Origin: Shewanella donghaensis
GTDB lineage: Bacteria > Pseudomonadota > Gammaproteobacteria > Enterobacterales > Shewanellaceae
Reading direction: 5' to 3'
Assembly (NCBI RefSeq): GCF_007567505.1
Contig: NZ_CP041783.1
Coordinates: 3,286,001-3,350,000, forward strand
Length of the DNA: 64,000 nt
Each line of letters begins with the position of its first letter. Position 1 is the first letter of the stretch. Shown here piece after piece: positions 18,441 through 27,962 of this stretch. Under the pieces are notes generated by a model, which ran no database searches, was not told the DNA's origin, and was given only the letters and a program-made list of their open reading frames with translations. Made by a program: the position numbers and the translations under genes.

Positions 18441-19987
18441 TGACTGCCACACCTTATAAACTGTTACTAAAACCAGGCACATTAACGTTATCGCAATTAC
18501 GCAGTATTGGCCGTGGTTCAGTTCATCTAACATTAGCAGAAGAAGCGATACCTGAAATTAATACTAGTGCCGCGATCGTGCAACAAGTGTTAGATGAAGG
18601 CCGCACTGTTTATGGCATTAATACTGGCTTTGGTTTGCTCGCTAACACTAAAATTGCCCCTGAAGATTTGCAGCTATTACAACGCTCAATTGTATTGTCC
18701 CATGCAGCAGGTATTGGCCAATACATGCAAGATGCCACTGTGCGCTTAATGATGGTGTTGAAAATTAACTCGTTGAGCCGTGGTTTTTCTGGTATTCGAT
18801 TAGAGGTGATTAACTTCCTAATTCAGTTGGTTAATGCGGGTGTTTATCCGTGTATTCCTGAAAAAGGCTCTGTGGGGGCATCAGGTGATTTAGCGCCGTT
18901 ATCGCACATGTGTTTACCTATGCTGGCAGAAGGTGAAATGAGCTACCAAGGTCAAATCATTACTGCTGCTGAAGGCCTTGAAATTGCGGGGCTAAAACCA
19001 ATAGAGCTTGCGGCAAAAGAAGGGTTAGCATTGCTTAATGGCACGCAAGCTTCTACAGCATTAGCACTTGAAGGTTTATTCCACGCTGAAGATTTATTTG
19101 CGGCGAGTTCAGTTATTGGCTCAATGAGTGTTGAAGCTGCCATGGGCAGTCGCAGTCCATTTGATGCGCGTATTCATGCGGCACGTGGCCAGAAAGGCCA
19201 AATTGATTCAGCGGCAATCTTCCGTTACTTACTCGGTGATGAGTCTGAAATCAGCCAAAGCCATGTAGATTGTGAAAAAGTGCAAGATCCGTATTCTCTG
19301 CGCTGCCAACCACAAGTGTTGGGTGCGTGTTTAACGCAAATTCGCCATGCCAGTGATGTGTTGGCAGTAGAAGCAAATGGCGTAACTGACAATCCATTAG
19401 TGTTCCAAGACACGGGCGATATTATTTCAGGTGGTAACTTCCATGCTGAACCTGTCGCGATGGCTGCCGATAATTTAGCTATCGCCATTGCAGAGTTAGG
19501 CTCGATTGCTGAGCGTCGTATCGCGTTGCTGATTGATTCTAGTTTATCGAAATTACCGCCATTTTTAGTCAATAATGGGGGGGTTAACTCAGGTTTTATG
19601 ATTGCTCAGGTAACGGCAGCAGCATTAGCATCTGAAAACAAAACCTTTGCTCATCCAGCTTCTGTGGATAGTTTGCCTACATCGGCGAATCAAGAAGATC
19701 ATGTGTCTATGGCAACTTTTGCAGCGCGTCGTTTACGTGATATGTCAGAAAACACCCGTGGTGTGCTAGCGATTGAATTGCTATCGGCAGCGCAAGGGTT
19801 AGATTTCCGTACTCCACTAATGCCAAGTGAGGCAGTGACTAAAGCCAAAGCTGAGTTACGTGAAGTGGTCGCGTACTACGATAAAGATCGCTTCTTTGCT
19901 CCTGATATTGAAGCGGCAACCGATCTACTTTATAGCGCGAGTTTCAATGCCTATTTACCGAAAGGCATGTTCAGTAGCTTTAGCTAA
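18440..19987 (+). CDS. hutH: Histidine ammonia-lyase
   Basis: A 515-residue lyase that removes ammonia from L-histidine to give urocanate, the first step of the pathway. The Ala-Ser-Gly triad that cyclises into the MIO prosthetic group is at residues 147-149 ([15 protein letters not shown]). Other family blocks are YGINTGFG near the N-terminus and QEDHVSMA in the C-terminal half. Its start overlaps the hutU stop by one base. An AAGGAG lies a few bases before the ATG, inside hutU. A terminator follows at 20083. Confidence 0.97.
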   Translation: MTATPYKLLLKPGTLTLSQLRSIGRGSVHLTLAEEAIPEINTSAAIVQQVLDEGRTVYGINTGFGLLANTKIAPEDLQLLQRSIVLSHAAGIGQYMQDATVRLMMVLKINSLSRGFSGIRLEVINFLIQLVNAGVYPCIPEKGSVGASGDLAPLSHMCLPMLAEGEMSYQGQIITAAEGLEIAGLKPIELAAKEGLALLNGTQASTALALEGLFHAEDLFAASSVIGSMSVEAAMGSRSPFDARIHAARGQKGQIDSAAIFRYLLGDESEISQSHVDCEKVQDPYSLRCQPQVLGACLTQIRHASDVLAVEANGVTDNPLVFQDTGDIISGGNFHAEPVAMAADNLAIAIAELGSIAERRIALLIDSSLSKLPPFLVNNGGVNSGFMIAQVTAAALASENKTFAHPASVDSLPTSANQEDHVSMATFAARRLRDMSENTRGVLAIELLSAAQGLDFRTPLMPSEAVTKAKAELREVVAYYDKDRFFAPDIEAATDLLYSASFNAYLPKGMFSSFS

Positions 19988-20082
19988 TAACGTGGCTAGA
20001 CTGCTTTAATTGCTTTTTTAGATAGCGATTGATGATAACTACTGCTGATAGCGATGGTTGATAGTTAAGGCTGTTAGTCAAT

Positions 20083-20108
20083 AAAAAAGGACCTTCGGGT
20101 CCTTTTTT
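20083..20108 (+). terminator. Terminator after hutH
   Basis: Eleven-bp stem AAAAAAGGACC / GGTCCTTTTTT closed by a TTCG tetraloop. It can also serve the convergent gene at 20151. Confidence 0.93.
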
Positions 20109-20150
20109 ATATGAGTCATTTATATGAATTAAATCAGCGCTAAATCAATA

Positions 20151-20690
20151 CTACATGGTGACACCGATTGAGAATACTGCGGCATCAGAAGTGGTATCGT
20201 AACCAGCTCCGATAACGAAACCATTCATGATGGTGTATCGAATACCAAACTCGACACCCCATTCTTTTTGACGGTCACGCTCCCATACAGGTTCAGCGCC
20301 TTCAATGGGATGAACGATGTTATTGGTAGTGTTTTCTTCATAAATGAATGCGGTAGCGCCGCTATATACACTGAGGTCTTCAGTTAAGCTGTAGCTTAAG
20401 CCAAAGCGCCACATGTATTCTTTAGCATTGCCTTCACCGGGTTCTGGTACATCAAGATCGTATTTACTTCCCCAAGCGTAACCAACGTAATAGCCCCAAT
20501 TGGCATAGTCAGGGTCGAAGTGTTTTACCGCGAGGGTAACACCAAACATATCGCCTCTGGTGTCGATATAATCCACTAACAAAGCAACCGAGGGTTCAAA
20601 TTGTTGCTCTTCAGCCACGATAGCGTGCGCATTGTTGCTTACTGTAACTAGGCTAAAAGTCATGATAATGGCAAGCCAGAACTGTTTCAT
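20151..20690 (-). CDS. Small outer-membrane beta-barrel protein
   Basis: A 179-residue protein with a signal peptide ending NAHA (about residue 23). Amphipathic strands with many aromatic ends follow (GYYVGYAWGSKYDLDV, WGVEFGIRYTIMNGF), ending VFSIGVTM. The pattern fits an eight-strand outer-membrane barrel of the OmpW or YfaZ kind, but I recognise no named family. GAGG precedes the ATG. It stands alone between the hut terminator and the divergent MscS-type gene. Confidence 0.7.
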   Translation of the reverse strand: MKQFWLAIIMTFSLVTVSNNAHAIVAEEQQFEPSVALLVDYIDTRGDMFGVTLAVKHFDPDYANWGYYVGYAWGSKYDLDVPEPGEGNAKEYMWRFGLSYSLTEDLSVYSGATAFIYEENTTNNIVHPIEGAEPVWERDRQKEWGVEFGIRYTIMNGFVIGAGYDTTSDAAVFSIGVTM

Positions 20691-20823
20691 AGGAACCTCA
20701 ATTGATTTTAATATCTTAATGGTAAGCTATGCGGCTTGTAGGTCAATAAGTGCGCTTAAATTTGCTGGTATTGACACTGAAAAGCATTTAAATGTTGTGG
20801 TGTTGTTTGTTTGCTGTGCTAAT

Positions 20824-20852
20824 TTGACAACGAATATGTCAGTGAGTTGAAT
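20824..20852 (+). promoter_or_regulatory. Putative sigma-70 promoter of the MscS-type gene
   Basis: A perfect -35 TTGACA (20824-20829), 17-base spacer and TTGAAT (20847-20852, four of six). The rest of the 288-bp divergent gap holds nothing else I can name. Confidence 0.4.
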
Positions 20853-20978
20853 ATCCGCTAATTAATGGATAAATATGATATTTTATACCACTCTCATTAA
20901 GTGCTTCTCACAGTAAATTGTGGGCGGTGATTGTAGAGGTGAGTTTTTCAATCGGTTAAGTGATTAAGGAATTATAGC

Positions 20979-22238
20979 GTGGATAATGAATTACGGGCGG
21001 ATATCGCAAGTTGGTTGCTAGATGCTGGGGTGAATAGTCAGCCCTCAGATGGTGTTGCGACGTCAATTTTACTATTAGCTATTTTTATCATAGCAACCAT
21101 CGCTTATTACATTACTCGCAAAGTCTTTGTAAAAGCCGTTAATGCAATGATCCGTAAGTCTACAGTCACTTGGGATGATATTTTCATGCGTTACGGCGTA
21201 TTGGAAAAGTTGGCCTTACTAGTACCGATAATGACCTTGGATTTATTAATCCCCATTATTTTAACTCACCAGGATTTATTGGGCACTATTATAGACCGTG
21301 GCCTAAGTGTGCTGGTGGTCATTTTTGTTATCCGCGCCATTTATTCCTGCCTAGATGCCATTAATGAAATTTCTGATGTTAGGCTGATCAGTCGTCGATT
21401 ACCGGTTAAAAGTTTTGTACAACTATTTAAGCTGTTTCTCTTCTTTATCGGTTTTATCATTTCAATCTCGGTGATTGCTGATGAGTCACCTATTTACTTT
21501 CTCAGTGGTTTAGGTGTCGCAACGGGTTTAGTGATGTTGGTGTTTAGAGACACCATTTTAGGTTTTGTTGCTGGTATTCAATTAGCTGCTAACCGTATGG
21601 TCAGTAAAGGCGATTGGATTCAAATGGACAAATATGGCGCCGATGGTGCTGTAGATGAAGTGTCACTTAATACGGTAAAAGTGCGTAATTGGGATAATAC
21701 CATTACCATGATCCCTGCTTATGCGCTGGTATCTGATGCCTTTAAAAACTGGCGTGGAATGTCTGAAAAGGGCGGCCGTCGAATTAAACGGTCGATTAAC
21801 CTTGATGTGAATAGTATTCATTTTCTGACTGAAGACGATATGGTTCGTTTGTCGAAAGTTAATTATTTAAAAGATTACTTTCCTAAAGTGTGTTCTGAGA
21901 TTAGCCATGCTAATGAAACAGTCAATGATATTGATATGCCTGTTAATGGCAGACGCTTAACCAATGTGGGGACTTTTAGGGCGTATTTAGATGCGTATTT
22001 GCGTCAAAATAATAAGCTACACAAAGACATGACTTTGATGGTTAGGCAACTTGCTCCAACCCCTGAAGGCTTACCAATAGAGCTGTATGTGTTTACTAAT
22101 GATATTCGCTGGGCATTTTATGAAGGCATTCAAGCTGATATATTTGACCATATCTTTGCCATATTACCCGAGTTTGGATTACGTGCATTTCAACAGCCAA
22201 CGGGTGAGGATATTCGTAGTATTAAAGCGCATGAGTGA
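20979..22238 (+). CDS. MscS-family mechanosensitive channel, YbdG-like
   Basis: A 419-residue inner-membrane channel. About five membrane segments fill residues 25-205. The pore-lining helix and MscS core read GLGVATGLVMLVFRDTILGF, then GAVDEVSLNTVKVRNWDNT and IPAYALVSDAFKNW. Length and the FKNWRGMSEKGGRRIKRSI segment match YbdG (the MscM-type miniconductance channel) rather than the shorter MscS. It would relieve turgor on osmotic downshock. The GTG start has TTAAGGA eight bases before it. Confidence 0.9.
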   Translation: MDNELRADIASWLLDAGVNSQPSDGVATSILLLAIFIIATIAYYITRKVFVKAVNAMIRKSTVTWDDIFMRYGVLEKLALLVPIMTLDLLIPIILTHQDLLGTIIDRGLSVLVVIFVIRAIYSCLDAINEISDVRLISRRLPVKSFVQLFKLFLFFIGFIISISVIADESPIYFLSGLGVATGLVMLVFRDTILGFVAGIQLAANRMVSKGDWIQMDKYGADGAVDEVSLNTVKVRNWDNTITMIPAYALVSDAFKNWRGMSEKGGRRIKRSINLDVNSIHFLTEDDMVRLSKVNYLKDYFPKVCSEISHANETVNDIDMPVNGRRLTNVGTFRAYLDAYLRQNNKLHKDMTLMVRQLAPTPEGLPIELYVFTNDIRWAFYEGIQADIFDHIFAILPEFGLRAFQQPTGEDIRSIKAHE

Positions 22239-22263
22239 ATTAGCGAATAAGTGAATTAGCGAA

Positions 22264-22833
22264 TTAATGCTTATTGACGGCTGATGGAATATAAACCGGG
22301 ACAACCTTGGGGTGACGCCCGGTAATTTCACGAAAAAAATCTAATAGTGTATTGATATCAGTCGCCATGTCACCGCTTGGTTGTATCGGCTGATTGAGTA
22401 CAATGGATTTGGTTTTAAAGTCGATTCCTACAGCAATTATCGGTACATTGGCTTTACTGGCAATATGATAAAAACCTGTTTTCCATCGTGTTACTGGGCT
22501 TCTTGTTCCTTCTGGCGCAAGGGCTAATTTATATTGGTTGTTATCGCTAAATAACTGCACCGCAGTATCGACCATATTATTGTTTTTGCGTCGGTCGACA
22601 GGGCTTCCACCTAAGGCTTTAAAAAACCAACCCCATGGCGGAATAAACAATTGGTGCTTACCTAAAAAGTTAATTTTAATTCCCAATGCGAACCGAGCAA
22701 CAATACCAATAACAAAGTCCCAATTACTGGTGTGAGGGCCAACAACCATAATGAATTGCCCATCTGCAGAGACTTCTCCCTTAAACTTCCAGCCATTGAT
22801 GGTCAGTAGCCATAAACAAAATTTATTAAACAT
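22264..22833 (-). CDS. PlsC-like acyltransferase
   Basis: A 189-residue glycerophosphate-type acyltransferase. The catalytic motif HTSNWD (H-x4-D, residues 34-39) and the substrate motif EGTR (108-111) are both present, with GGSPVDRR (75-82) between them. It is shorter than PlsC and matches the small 1-acylglycerol-3-phosphate acyltransferase-related group, so its role in phospholipid or other lipid acylation is likely, but the acceptor is unknown. Membrane association is expected through the N-terminal segment. It converges on the MscS-type gene 25 bp away. Confidence 0.8.
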   Translation of the reverse strand: MFNKFCLWLLTINGWKFKGEVSADGQFIMVVGPHTSNWDFVIGIVARFALGIKINFLGKHQLFIPPWGWFFKALGGSPVDRRKNNNMVDTAVQLFSDNNQYKLALAPEGTRSPVTRWKTGFYHIASKANVPIIAVGIDFKTKSIVLNQPIQPSGDMATDINTLLDFFREITGRHPKVVPVYIPSAVNKH

Positions 22834-22855
22834 GCACTATTTTCCAGTTTATTTG

Positions 22856-22889
22856 ATTCTGTTACGCTAGAATCTAACGATAACAGAAT
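22856..22889. promoter_or_regulatory. Inverted repeat upstream of the PlsC-like gene
   Basis: Nine-base arms ATTCTGTTA (22856-22864) and TAACAGAAT (22881-22889), separated by sixteen bases and lying 23 bp before the start codon. Possible operator or leader hairpin. Confidence 0.35.
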
Positions 22890-23066
22890 GAATTTCTATA
22901 TTATTTTAGTTATGAATCGTACTTTTTGCCTCTGATAATCCAAGGTCTTGAGTAGAAACGATGTAAATAACATAACTGATAAATCATGTAATACAAAAGT
23001 ATCAAGATTAAAGCTGCTCTAGCATTGTGCTGAGTCATTTCAATCTTGGTATTAAAAGGAGAGTGT

Positions 23067-23927
23067 GTGAAGCACCCTATAGCTATTTTATTTGCAGTAT
23101 TGCTGAGTGGATATTCCACAATGCTCATTGCCCAAGTTCAATCAGAAGTTAAGCAAGAAGCTCAGTCAGAATCTAATTTAGAATCTAAGTCAGAAGCTGC
23201 TCAGGTTGAAGCTAAGCTAGAAACGGCTCAGGCAGCCTCAGATGTTGATCTTAAACAGGTTGAGCTAAAAGTTGCACCGCTTAAACCTACTTCATCCGCT
23301 AAAGTCCAAGTTGGCGTTATTGAACCTATTGCATCTATCGATAACTCAGCTGAGCAAGTATTAACAGCGGAAACAGCGGTAGCAGAAGCTGTGGTTAATA
23401 CTAACGAGGACGTAATTACTGAAGCGGTCATTGTTAATGAAGAAAGTACGGCTAATGTAGAGGCTGTTAAGGACGAATATAGGCCAATAGAACAAGCTAT
23501 CACCGCGATGGAGCTTGATAGCCAATCGGTGTCTTTAAGCGAAGTAAATGTGAATAGTGCAATACCAACGGATCGGATCCGTGCGGTAATATCTCAACAA
23601 GAAAAGGCGTGGAATAGCGGTGACCTTGACGCTTATATGCAAGGTTACTGGAAAAGTGATAGCTTGCGTTTTGTGTCAAACGGCAAATTCAGCTATGGCT
23701 GGGACTCTATTTTAACGAGCTATAAAAAAAGCTATCCTGATTCTGCACGGATGGGAAAGCTATCATTTAATGTCAAAGAAATTAAGATGTTGAGTAACTA
23801 TTCTGCATTGGTTGTTGGTCGATGGCAGTTAGAGCGCACCAAAGATAAACCGAGTGGTGTGTTTACATTACTAATTGAACGTATAGACGATAAATGGGTT
23901 ATTACTCACGATCATTCATCAGATTAA
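23067..23927 (+). CDS. Secreted protein with C-terminal SnoaL/DUF4440-like domain
   Basis: A 286-residue protein. A hydrophobic N-terminal signal (about residues 5-24, ending near MLIAQ) precedes a long Glu/Ala/Gln/Ser-rich linker (about 25-165). A compact domain follows (about 175-286, IRAVISQQEKAWNSGDLDAY to the C-terminal ERIDDKWVITHDHSSD) of the NTF2-like DUF4440 type. Such domains bind small ligands or assemble as dimers. The GTG at 23067 is chosen because AAGGAG is placed just before it. Function is unknown. The linker suggests a tether holding the domain away from the membrane. Confidence 0.75.
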   Translation: MKHPIAILFAVLLSGYSTMLIAQVQSEVKQEAQSESNLESKSEAAQVEAKLETAQAASDVDLKQVELKVAPLKPTSSAKVQVGVIEPIASIDNSAEQVLTAETAVAEAVVNTNEDVITEAVIVNEESTANVEAVKDEYRPIEQAITAMELDSQSVSLSEVNVNSAIPTDRIRAVISQQEKAWNSGDLDAYMQGYWKSDSLRFVSNGKFSYGWDSILTSYKKSYPDSARMGKLSFNVKEIKMLSNYSALVVGRWQLERTKDKPSGVFTLLIERIDDKWVITHDHSSD

Positions 23928-23954
23928 TTGTTCTATATATTATGAGCTTAGGGG

Positions 23955-24125
23955 TTAAATTTGTGATATCACCAGTCTAATTCCCTCAGTTTGTAATTTT
24001 ACTTTTATCACTCACTTTCCCGGTAATACCAAGCCTATTTTCCCAAGTTTTGATTTTATCTTCATTACTCACTTCCTTGATATTACAAAGTGTTGTTGTC
24101 CCAAGTTTCTGGCTTTTCCGTCATA
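23955..24125 (-). repeat. Three diverged tandem 57-bp units covering the 3' end of the NRDE gene
   Basis: On the minus strand the last 57 bases of the NRDE gene (24069-24125) are followed by two units of the same length (24012-24068 and 23955-24011). Each unit stays in the same frame and each ends in its own stop. After the stop the frames read VMKIKSKLGKIGLVLPGK and VIKVKLQTEGIRLVISQI. By hand count the two outer units agree at about 33 of 57 bases. The first two share AAACTTGGGA and a GGAAGTGAGT-like end. Confidence 0.5.
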
Positions 24126-24848
24126 TCTGACTTCATTAAAATCAGTATTACCCTGATTATCTTGCATCACGATACTGGTTGAGCGAGTACCGTATTCTGG
24201 GTGTTGAATAAAGATTGATGACAATAATCGTTCCCACTCAAGACCAATACCTGTGCTTGGCAAGCTGCTATCTTCAGCTTGGGATTCATCGCGCATAAAC
24301 GCCAACATTTTTTCAATGTCTGGTTCTTTAGTATTTAATAAATGCTGCTCTAGCGCTTGTTGTCCCTTTGCCATTTTAGGCCAAATATCATCAACAGCGC
24401 CATTACTGACCGCATGGAAACCTTGGGTCAGTTGGGTATTTTCAGCAGTAACACTATTAAAACAGAAAAGTTGTCCCTGCTGCTGGTAAACAAGATTGAA
24501 CGGGCTGTAATTGACACTATGTTGTTGTAACCACTCTAGGGTGAACTCAGCATCAGACTTTAATGCTTTAAGGACAAGTTCACCGCGACTTCTTAGTCCT
24601 TCAGCTTGTTGATTACGAATATTGGTTAACGCTGCAAAATGACCCGATTGATTAACCCCAAGCCAGGTGCCGCCAGCTTGGAGGTCTTTACCTGCAAGTA
24701 TTTGATTAGGGTTTGGTGATTGGCTGTTATGAGGAGCGGGCCAGAAATGTGCAGCTTCAGTGGCGCGATGATGAAACTCATCTCGATTAGCACACACAAT
24801 GAGTGGCCATTGAGGATGCATGTCTACAGCAATAAATAAAATACACAT
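24069..24848 (-). CDS. NRDE-family (TANGO2-like) protein
   Basis: A 259-residue protein beginning MCILF. The invariant Cys2 and the motif NRDEFHHRAT (about residues 21-30) define the NRDE family, whose eukaryotic member is TANGO2. Other family blocks are AGGTWLGVNQSGHFAALTNIR and the C-terminal GTRSTSIVMQ. It is cytoplasmic, with no signal peptide. Family members have been linked to heme handling and to hydrolase-like chemistry, but no single role is settled. Its 3' end is the first of three diverged 57-bp tandem units, so the present stop may be one of several ancestral ends. Confidence 0.85.
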   Translation of the reverse strand: MCILFIAVDMHPQWPLIVCANRDEFHHRATEAAHFWPAPHNSQSPNPNQILAGKDLQAGGTWLGVNQSGHFAALTNIRNQQAEGLRSRGELVLKALKSDAEFTLEWLQQHSVNYSPFNLVYQQQGQLFCFNSVTAENTQLTQGFHAVSNGAVDDIWPKMAKGQQALEQHLLNTKEPDIEKMLAFMRDESQAEDSSLPSTGIGLEWERLLSSIFIQHPEYGTRSTSIVMQDNQGNTDFNEVRYDGKARNLGQQHFVISRK

Positions 24849-25002
24849 AGGCTTGTAGGCTCAGTTATTCAGTCGATGATAAATCATCATAACCTGAATA
24901 ACTCGAGCCTGACAGTAGTGCCATTTGGAGATTGGTCTGCTTACATTTAATTAGCACACTCGATTCGAACACGAGTTTAGTGTGTCAGCCTAATGTGCAG
25001 TT

Positions 25003-26622
25003 TTAATGCGGGTGCTTATGTTCTGAGTGTTTGTGTTCACTGTGCTTATGATCTGTACTCGATTGCGTTTCATTTATATGATCATGTGTGTGCTCAGTAT
25101 GTGCGTGATCATGGGAGTGAGTTTTAAACTTCATCATTAGGCGGCTTAAGAATTTGCGTGGTCCCAAGCGTAATAAGCTGGCACTGAAAATTAATCCAAC
25201 AATCACGAGAGCGGCAATATTAACGCTATTTGGCAAGGTGAGTAATTGATGCCAGTCTACTAAATATTGCTGGGCGAATAACAGTGCTACCGCTAATACT
25301 GCGGATAAAGAAAGGCGCATCGGCCAGTTCATCAGCTTTAATTGGCTAATACTCAATACTGGCGCAGCAATAAGCGCAAACGCGACGGCGACATTGCTCC
25401 AGCCACTATAGGCCAATGATAACGCCAATACAGCAGCACCCAAATTACAAAAACGCATGGGTAAAAATACCGCTAACAAGATGAGTACTTGCAGTGCAGG
25501 GTGTTCTAAATGTACCGACGGGTGACCAATAAGGTTGGCTAGAATTAAACTAAGCGCAATCCAAGGAGCGCTTCTATCCACCAAATGTGCGAACCCAAAT
25601 CGCCAAGCTGAATCAGGTAAATTCTCGTGCGGATCGGTTAGTTCCACTTTTCCTAAACTGAGTAATGTACCAATCGCCAGCAATGAAATTGCTTGATATA
25701 TCGCAAACCAAGGGCCCAATAATAATAAGGTAATGAGCAGTGCTTCGGGGCCTGCTAAACGTTGCAGCCAACGGCTGGATAAGCCGCTGTCCTGAGGCGT
25801 TAAGCCCGCTTTAAAGCGAGCCGTTGCAATCAGGTAACTGGCGATTAAGATTGGTGATATGGTTAATAGCCAAGACATAAACTGATCTGATCCATGACCA
25901 TGATGTGCGTGTTCATGGGCATGCCCACCACTGTCCATCACCAATAGTACGGTTAGTAGCGCGACGCCCAATAAACTGCCTATTCCAGCTTGATACTGGT
26001 AGCGACCTTGGTGATCTTCTTCGTGTTGTCCGTGAGGCTGATGCAGCACCACATGTAAAATAGAACCGGTAACAAAGGCCTGTAAATAAACGGTATTATC
26101 TAAGCTGAGATTATTAAGTAATTGTTCACCAGCAAAGTAGCCTACACCAGTTAGCACCATCATTGCTGCTAATACTATGCTGGCCCAGCGAGTTCCAACT
26201 TGGGGCTTTAACAGCCACCAAATGGCTACACCGACAGGTAAGCGGTGCATAATTACCCCAAGTGCAAGTAGGCTTGAATTGCCTTCTTGTTGCGCCAACA
26301 CCATTGCGCCACCATCAGTAATGGTGTGCAGTAATAATCCACCGATACCTAAAGTAAGGGTGACATTATGGGTGATGTCTGAATATCGATGAAATAGCCG
26401 CTCACTGGCAGTCGGTCCCCATAAGCCAAGCACCACAAAGATCAAGGTGATAAAACCACCATGTTCAAGGAGTTCTGGCAAAATATGGATAAGCACCAAT
26501 CCGCCTAAAGAGACGAAGATAAATCCATCTAAGCCTTTTTGTAGACCACTTCCCGATGAGAAGTAGCGATAAAAAAGCGGTCCGAATAATAGTGCAATAC
26601 AACTAGCAGCTAGATAAAGCAT
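25003..26622 (-). CDS. ZIP-like metal transporter with His-rich C-terminus
   Basis: A 539-residue polytopic membrane protein. The N-terminal half resembles ZIP transporters: HTITDGGAMVLA matches the metal-site helix HNxxDG, and HRLPVGVAIWW fits the next helix. The C-terminal half adds about eight more membrane segments, with LVDRSAPWIALSLILANLIG recalling YraQ-type permeases. A His-rich loop (HAHEHAHHGHGSD) and a tail with many His close it. Zinc or a similar metal is the likely ion; direction is unknown. The ATG at 26622 is preferred to a TTG at 26640. No Zur box is obvious. Confidence 0.6.
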   Translation of the reverse strand: MLYLAASCIALLFGPLFYRYFSSGSGLQKGLDGFIFVSLGGLVLIHILPELLEHGGFITLIFVVLGLWGPTASERLFHRYSDITHNVTLTLGIGGLLLHTITDGGAMVLAQQEGNSSLLALGVIMHRLPVGVAIWWLLKPQVGTRWASIVLAAMMVLTGVGYFAGEQLLNNLSLDNTVYLQAFVTGSILHVVLHQPHGQHEEDHQGRYQYQAGIGSLLGVALLTVLLVMDSGGHAHEHAHHGHGSDQFMSWLLTISPILIASYLIATARFKAGLTPQDSGLSSRWLQRLAGPEALLITLLLLGPWFAIYQAISLLAIGTLLSLGKVELTDPHENLPDSAWRFGFAHLVDRSAPWIALSLILANLIGHPSVHLEHPALQVLILLAVFLPMRFCNLGAAVLALSLAYSGWSNVAVAFALIAAPVLSISQLKLMNWPMRLSLSAVLAVALLFAQQYLVDWHQLLTLPNSVNIAALVIVGLIFSASLLRLGPRKFLSRLMMKFKTHSHDHAHTEHTHDHINETQSSTDHKHSEHKHSEHKHPH

Positions 26623-26847
26623 GGAATCCAAAAGAATCAAAGAAATGGAAAAAACAACGCAGTATATCGCAGTATTTCAATTTACTTAATAGTTACACCG
26701 ATTGAATATTACTCATTACGATAATTTACTCGGTAAAGTTGCCAGTAATTGGTAATACCAGCGCTAAAAATGTGCTTTGTTTCTGCTAAATGACAGTATT
26801 ACGTATACAATAGTCATTCGTTGTTAATAATTGATAGATATAATGTA

Positions 26848-27441
26848 ATGGACATCTTTTCTGCCGCTGTAATGCTCTTTCTCATCATGGATCCTTTAGG
26901 CAACTTGCCGATTTTCGCTTCAATTTTGAGACATATCGAACCCAAGAAACGCCGCCGAGTATTAATACGTGAGTTGCTGATTGCACTCGCTATCATGTTG
27001 CTGTTTTTGTTTGCCGGAGAGTCGATACTTAATTTCTTGAACTTACGTCAAGAGTCGGTCAGCATCGCTGGCGGTATAATTCTGTTCTTAATTGCGATAA
27101 AAATGATATTTCCGCAACCTGGTGGCGTGGTTGGCCTGGCTGCAGGTGAAGAGCCATTTATTGTGCCAATGGCCATTCCGTTAATGGCGGGTCCCTCTGT
27201 ATTGGCGGCATTAATTCTTTTAGCCCACAGTGATAGCTCTAGAATGACGGATTGGACTATCGCATTAGTATCAGCTTGGGGAGTGAGTGCGGTAATTTTA
27301 CTCTTTTATAAAGTGTTTACTCGTTTACTGGGTGAAAAAGGCTTAACGGCTGTTGAGCGCTTAATGGGTATGGTACTGGTGATGATATCGGTGCAAATGT
27401 TCCTCGATGGGGTTTCAAGTTACCTAAAGAGCACAGCTTAG
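26848..27441 (+). CDS. yhgN: MarC-family membrane protein YhgN
   Basis: A 197-residue inner-membrane protein with six predicted membrane segments. It starts MDIFSAAVMLFLIMDPLGNLP and carries ELLIALAIMLLFLFAGE, GGIILFLIAIKMIFP and GEEPFIVPMAIPLMAGPS, all close to E. coli YhgN. An upstream ATG-like start at 26821 would add nine residues, and the length argues for 26848. MarC-family proteins are called antibiotic-resistance proteins by history, but their function is not established. A terminator follows. Confidence 0.88.
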   Translation: MDIFSAAVMLFLIMDPLGNLPIFASILRHIEPKKRRRVLIRELLIALAIMLLFLFAGESILNFLNLRQESVSIAGGIILFLIAIKMIFPQPGGVVGLAAGEEPFIVPMAIPLMAGPSVLAALILLAHSDSSRMTDWTIALVSAWGVSAVILLFYKVFTRLLGEKGLTAVERLMGMVLVMISVQMFLDGVSSYLKSTA

Positions 27442-27472
27442 TTTAAAAGTTTACACCTTCTATCATCCCTAT

Positions 27473-27497
27473 AAAGGTCGCATTAGCGGCCTTTTTT
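27473..27497 (+). terminator. Terminator after yhgN
   Basis: Nine-bp stem AAAGGTCGC / GCGGCCTTT (one G-T pair), ATTA loop and T run. Confidence 0.9.
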
Positions 27498-27686
27498 ATT
27501 ATCTGTTTGTTTTTGTACCCGCTTATTTTGTTGATTTTTATAGGGTTGCTTATTGCATTTGTTGGTGTGTTTTAAATGGTGAACAATTTGAGTGGTGGAA
27601 GCGACTTTTAAATCAAGTTTTGCCATTGTATCAGTCAGGTAAAGACTGTTAATGTTTGGTTATTATTTGTTGTTTAAAGTTGATTT

Positions 27687-27959
27687 ATGCGCATTATTTA
27701 CACAATGCTATTAAGCAGTCTATTAATTGCTTGTAGCCATCATCAACCTGTCTCAGAACCCGCAGAGACAGTTTATAAGCCGATTAAAATACAGTGTGGA
27801 TCAGTTCCTCCTCTTCAAAACACCGTAGGTATTAGAGCTAACTTACTCAAAAACGGTACCCTTTCAGAAAGTATGTCTGAAGCCGAACAACAAGATGTCG
27901 TAAATGCATATATTGCCAAGCGTAATAATGCTTATAAAAAATGTAAACAAGGAAAGTAA
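27687..27959 (+). CDS. Small lipoprotein upstream of the M6 protease
   Basis: A 90-residue predicted lipoprotein with signal MRIIYTMLLSSLLIAC, where the lipobox LIAC places the lipidated Cys at residue 16. Two more Cys lie at about 37 and 86 and may pair. There is no recognised domain; the Glu-rich helix SMSEAEQQDVVNAYIAKRNNAYKKC ends the protein. It stops three bases before the protease ATG, with the AAGGAAAG ribosome site of the protease inside its own end, so the two are cotranscribed. A partner or inhibitor role is possible but unproven. Confidence 0.75.
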   Translation: MRIIYTMLLSSLLIACSHHQPVSEPAETVYKPIKIQCGSVPPLQNTVGIRANLLKNGTLSESMSEAEQQDVVNAYIAKRNNAYKKCKQGK

Positions 27960-27962
27960 GCA

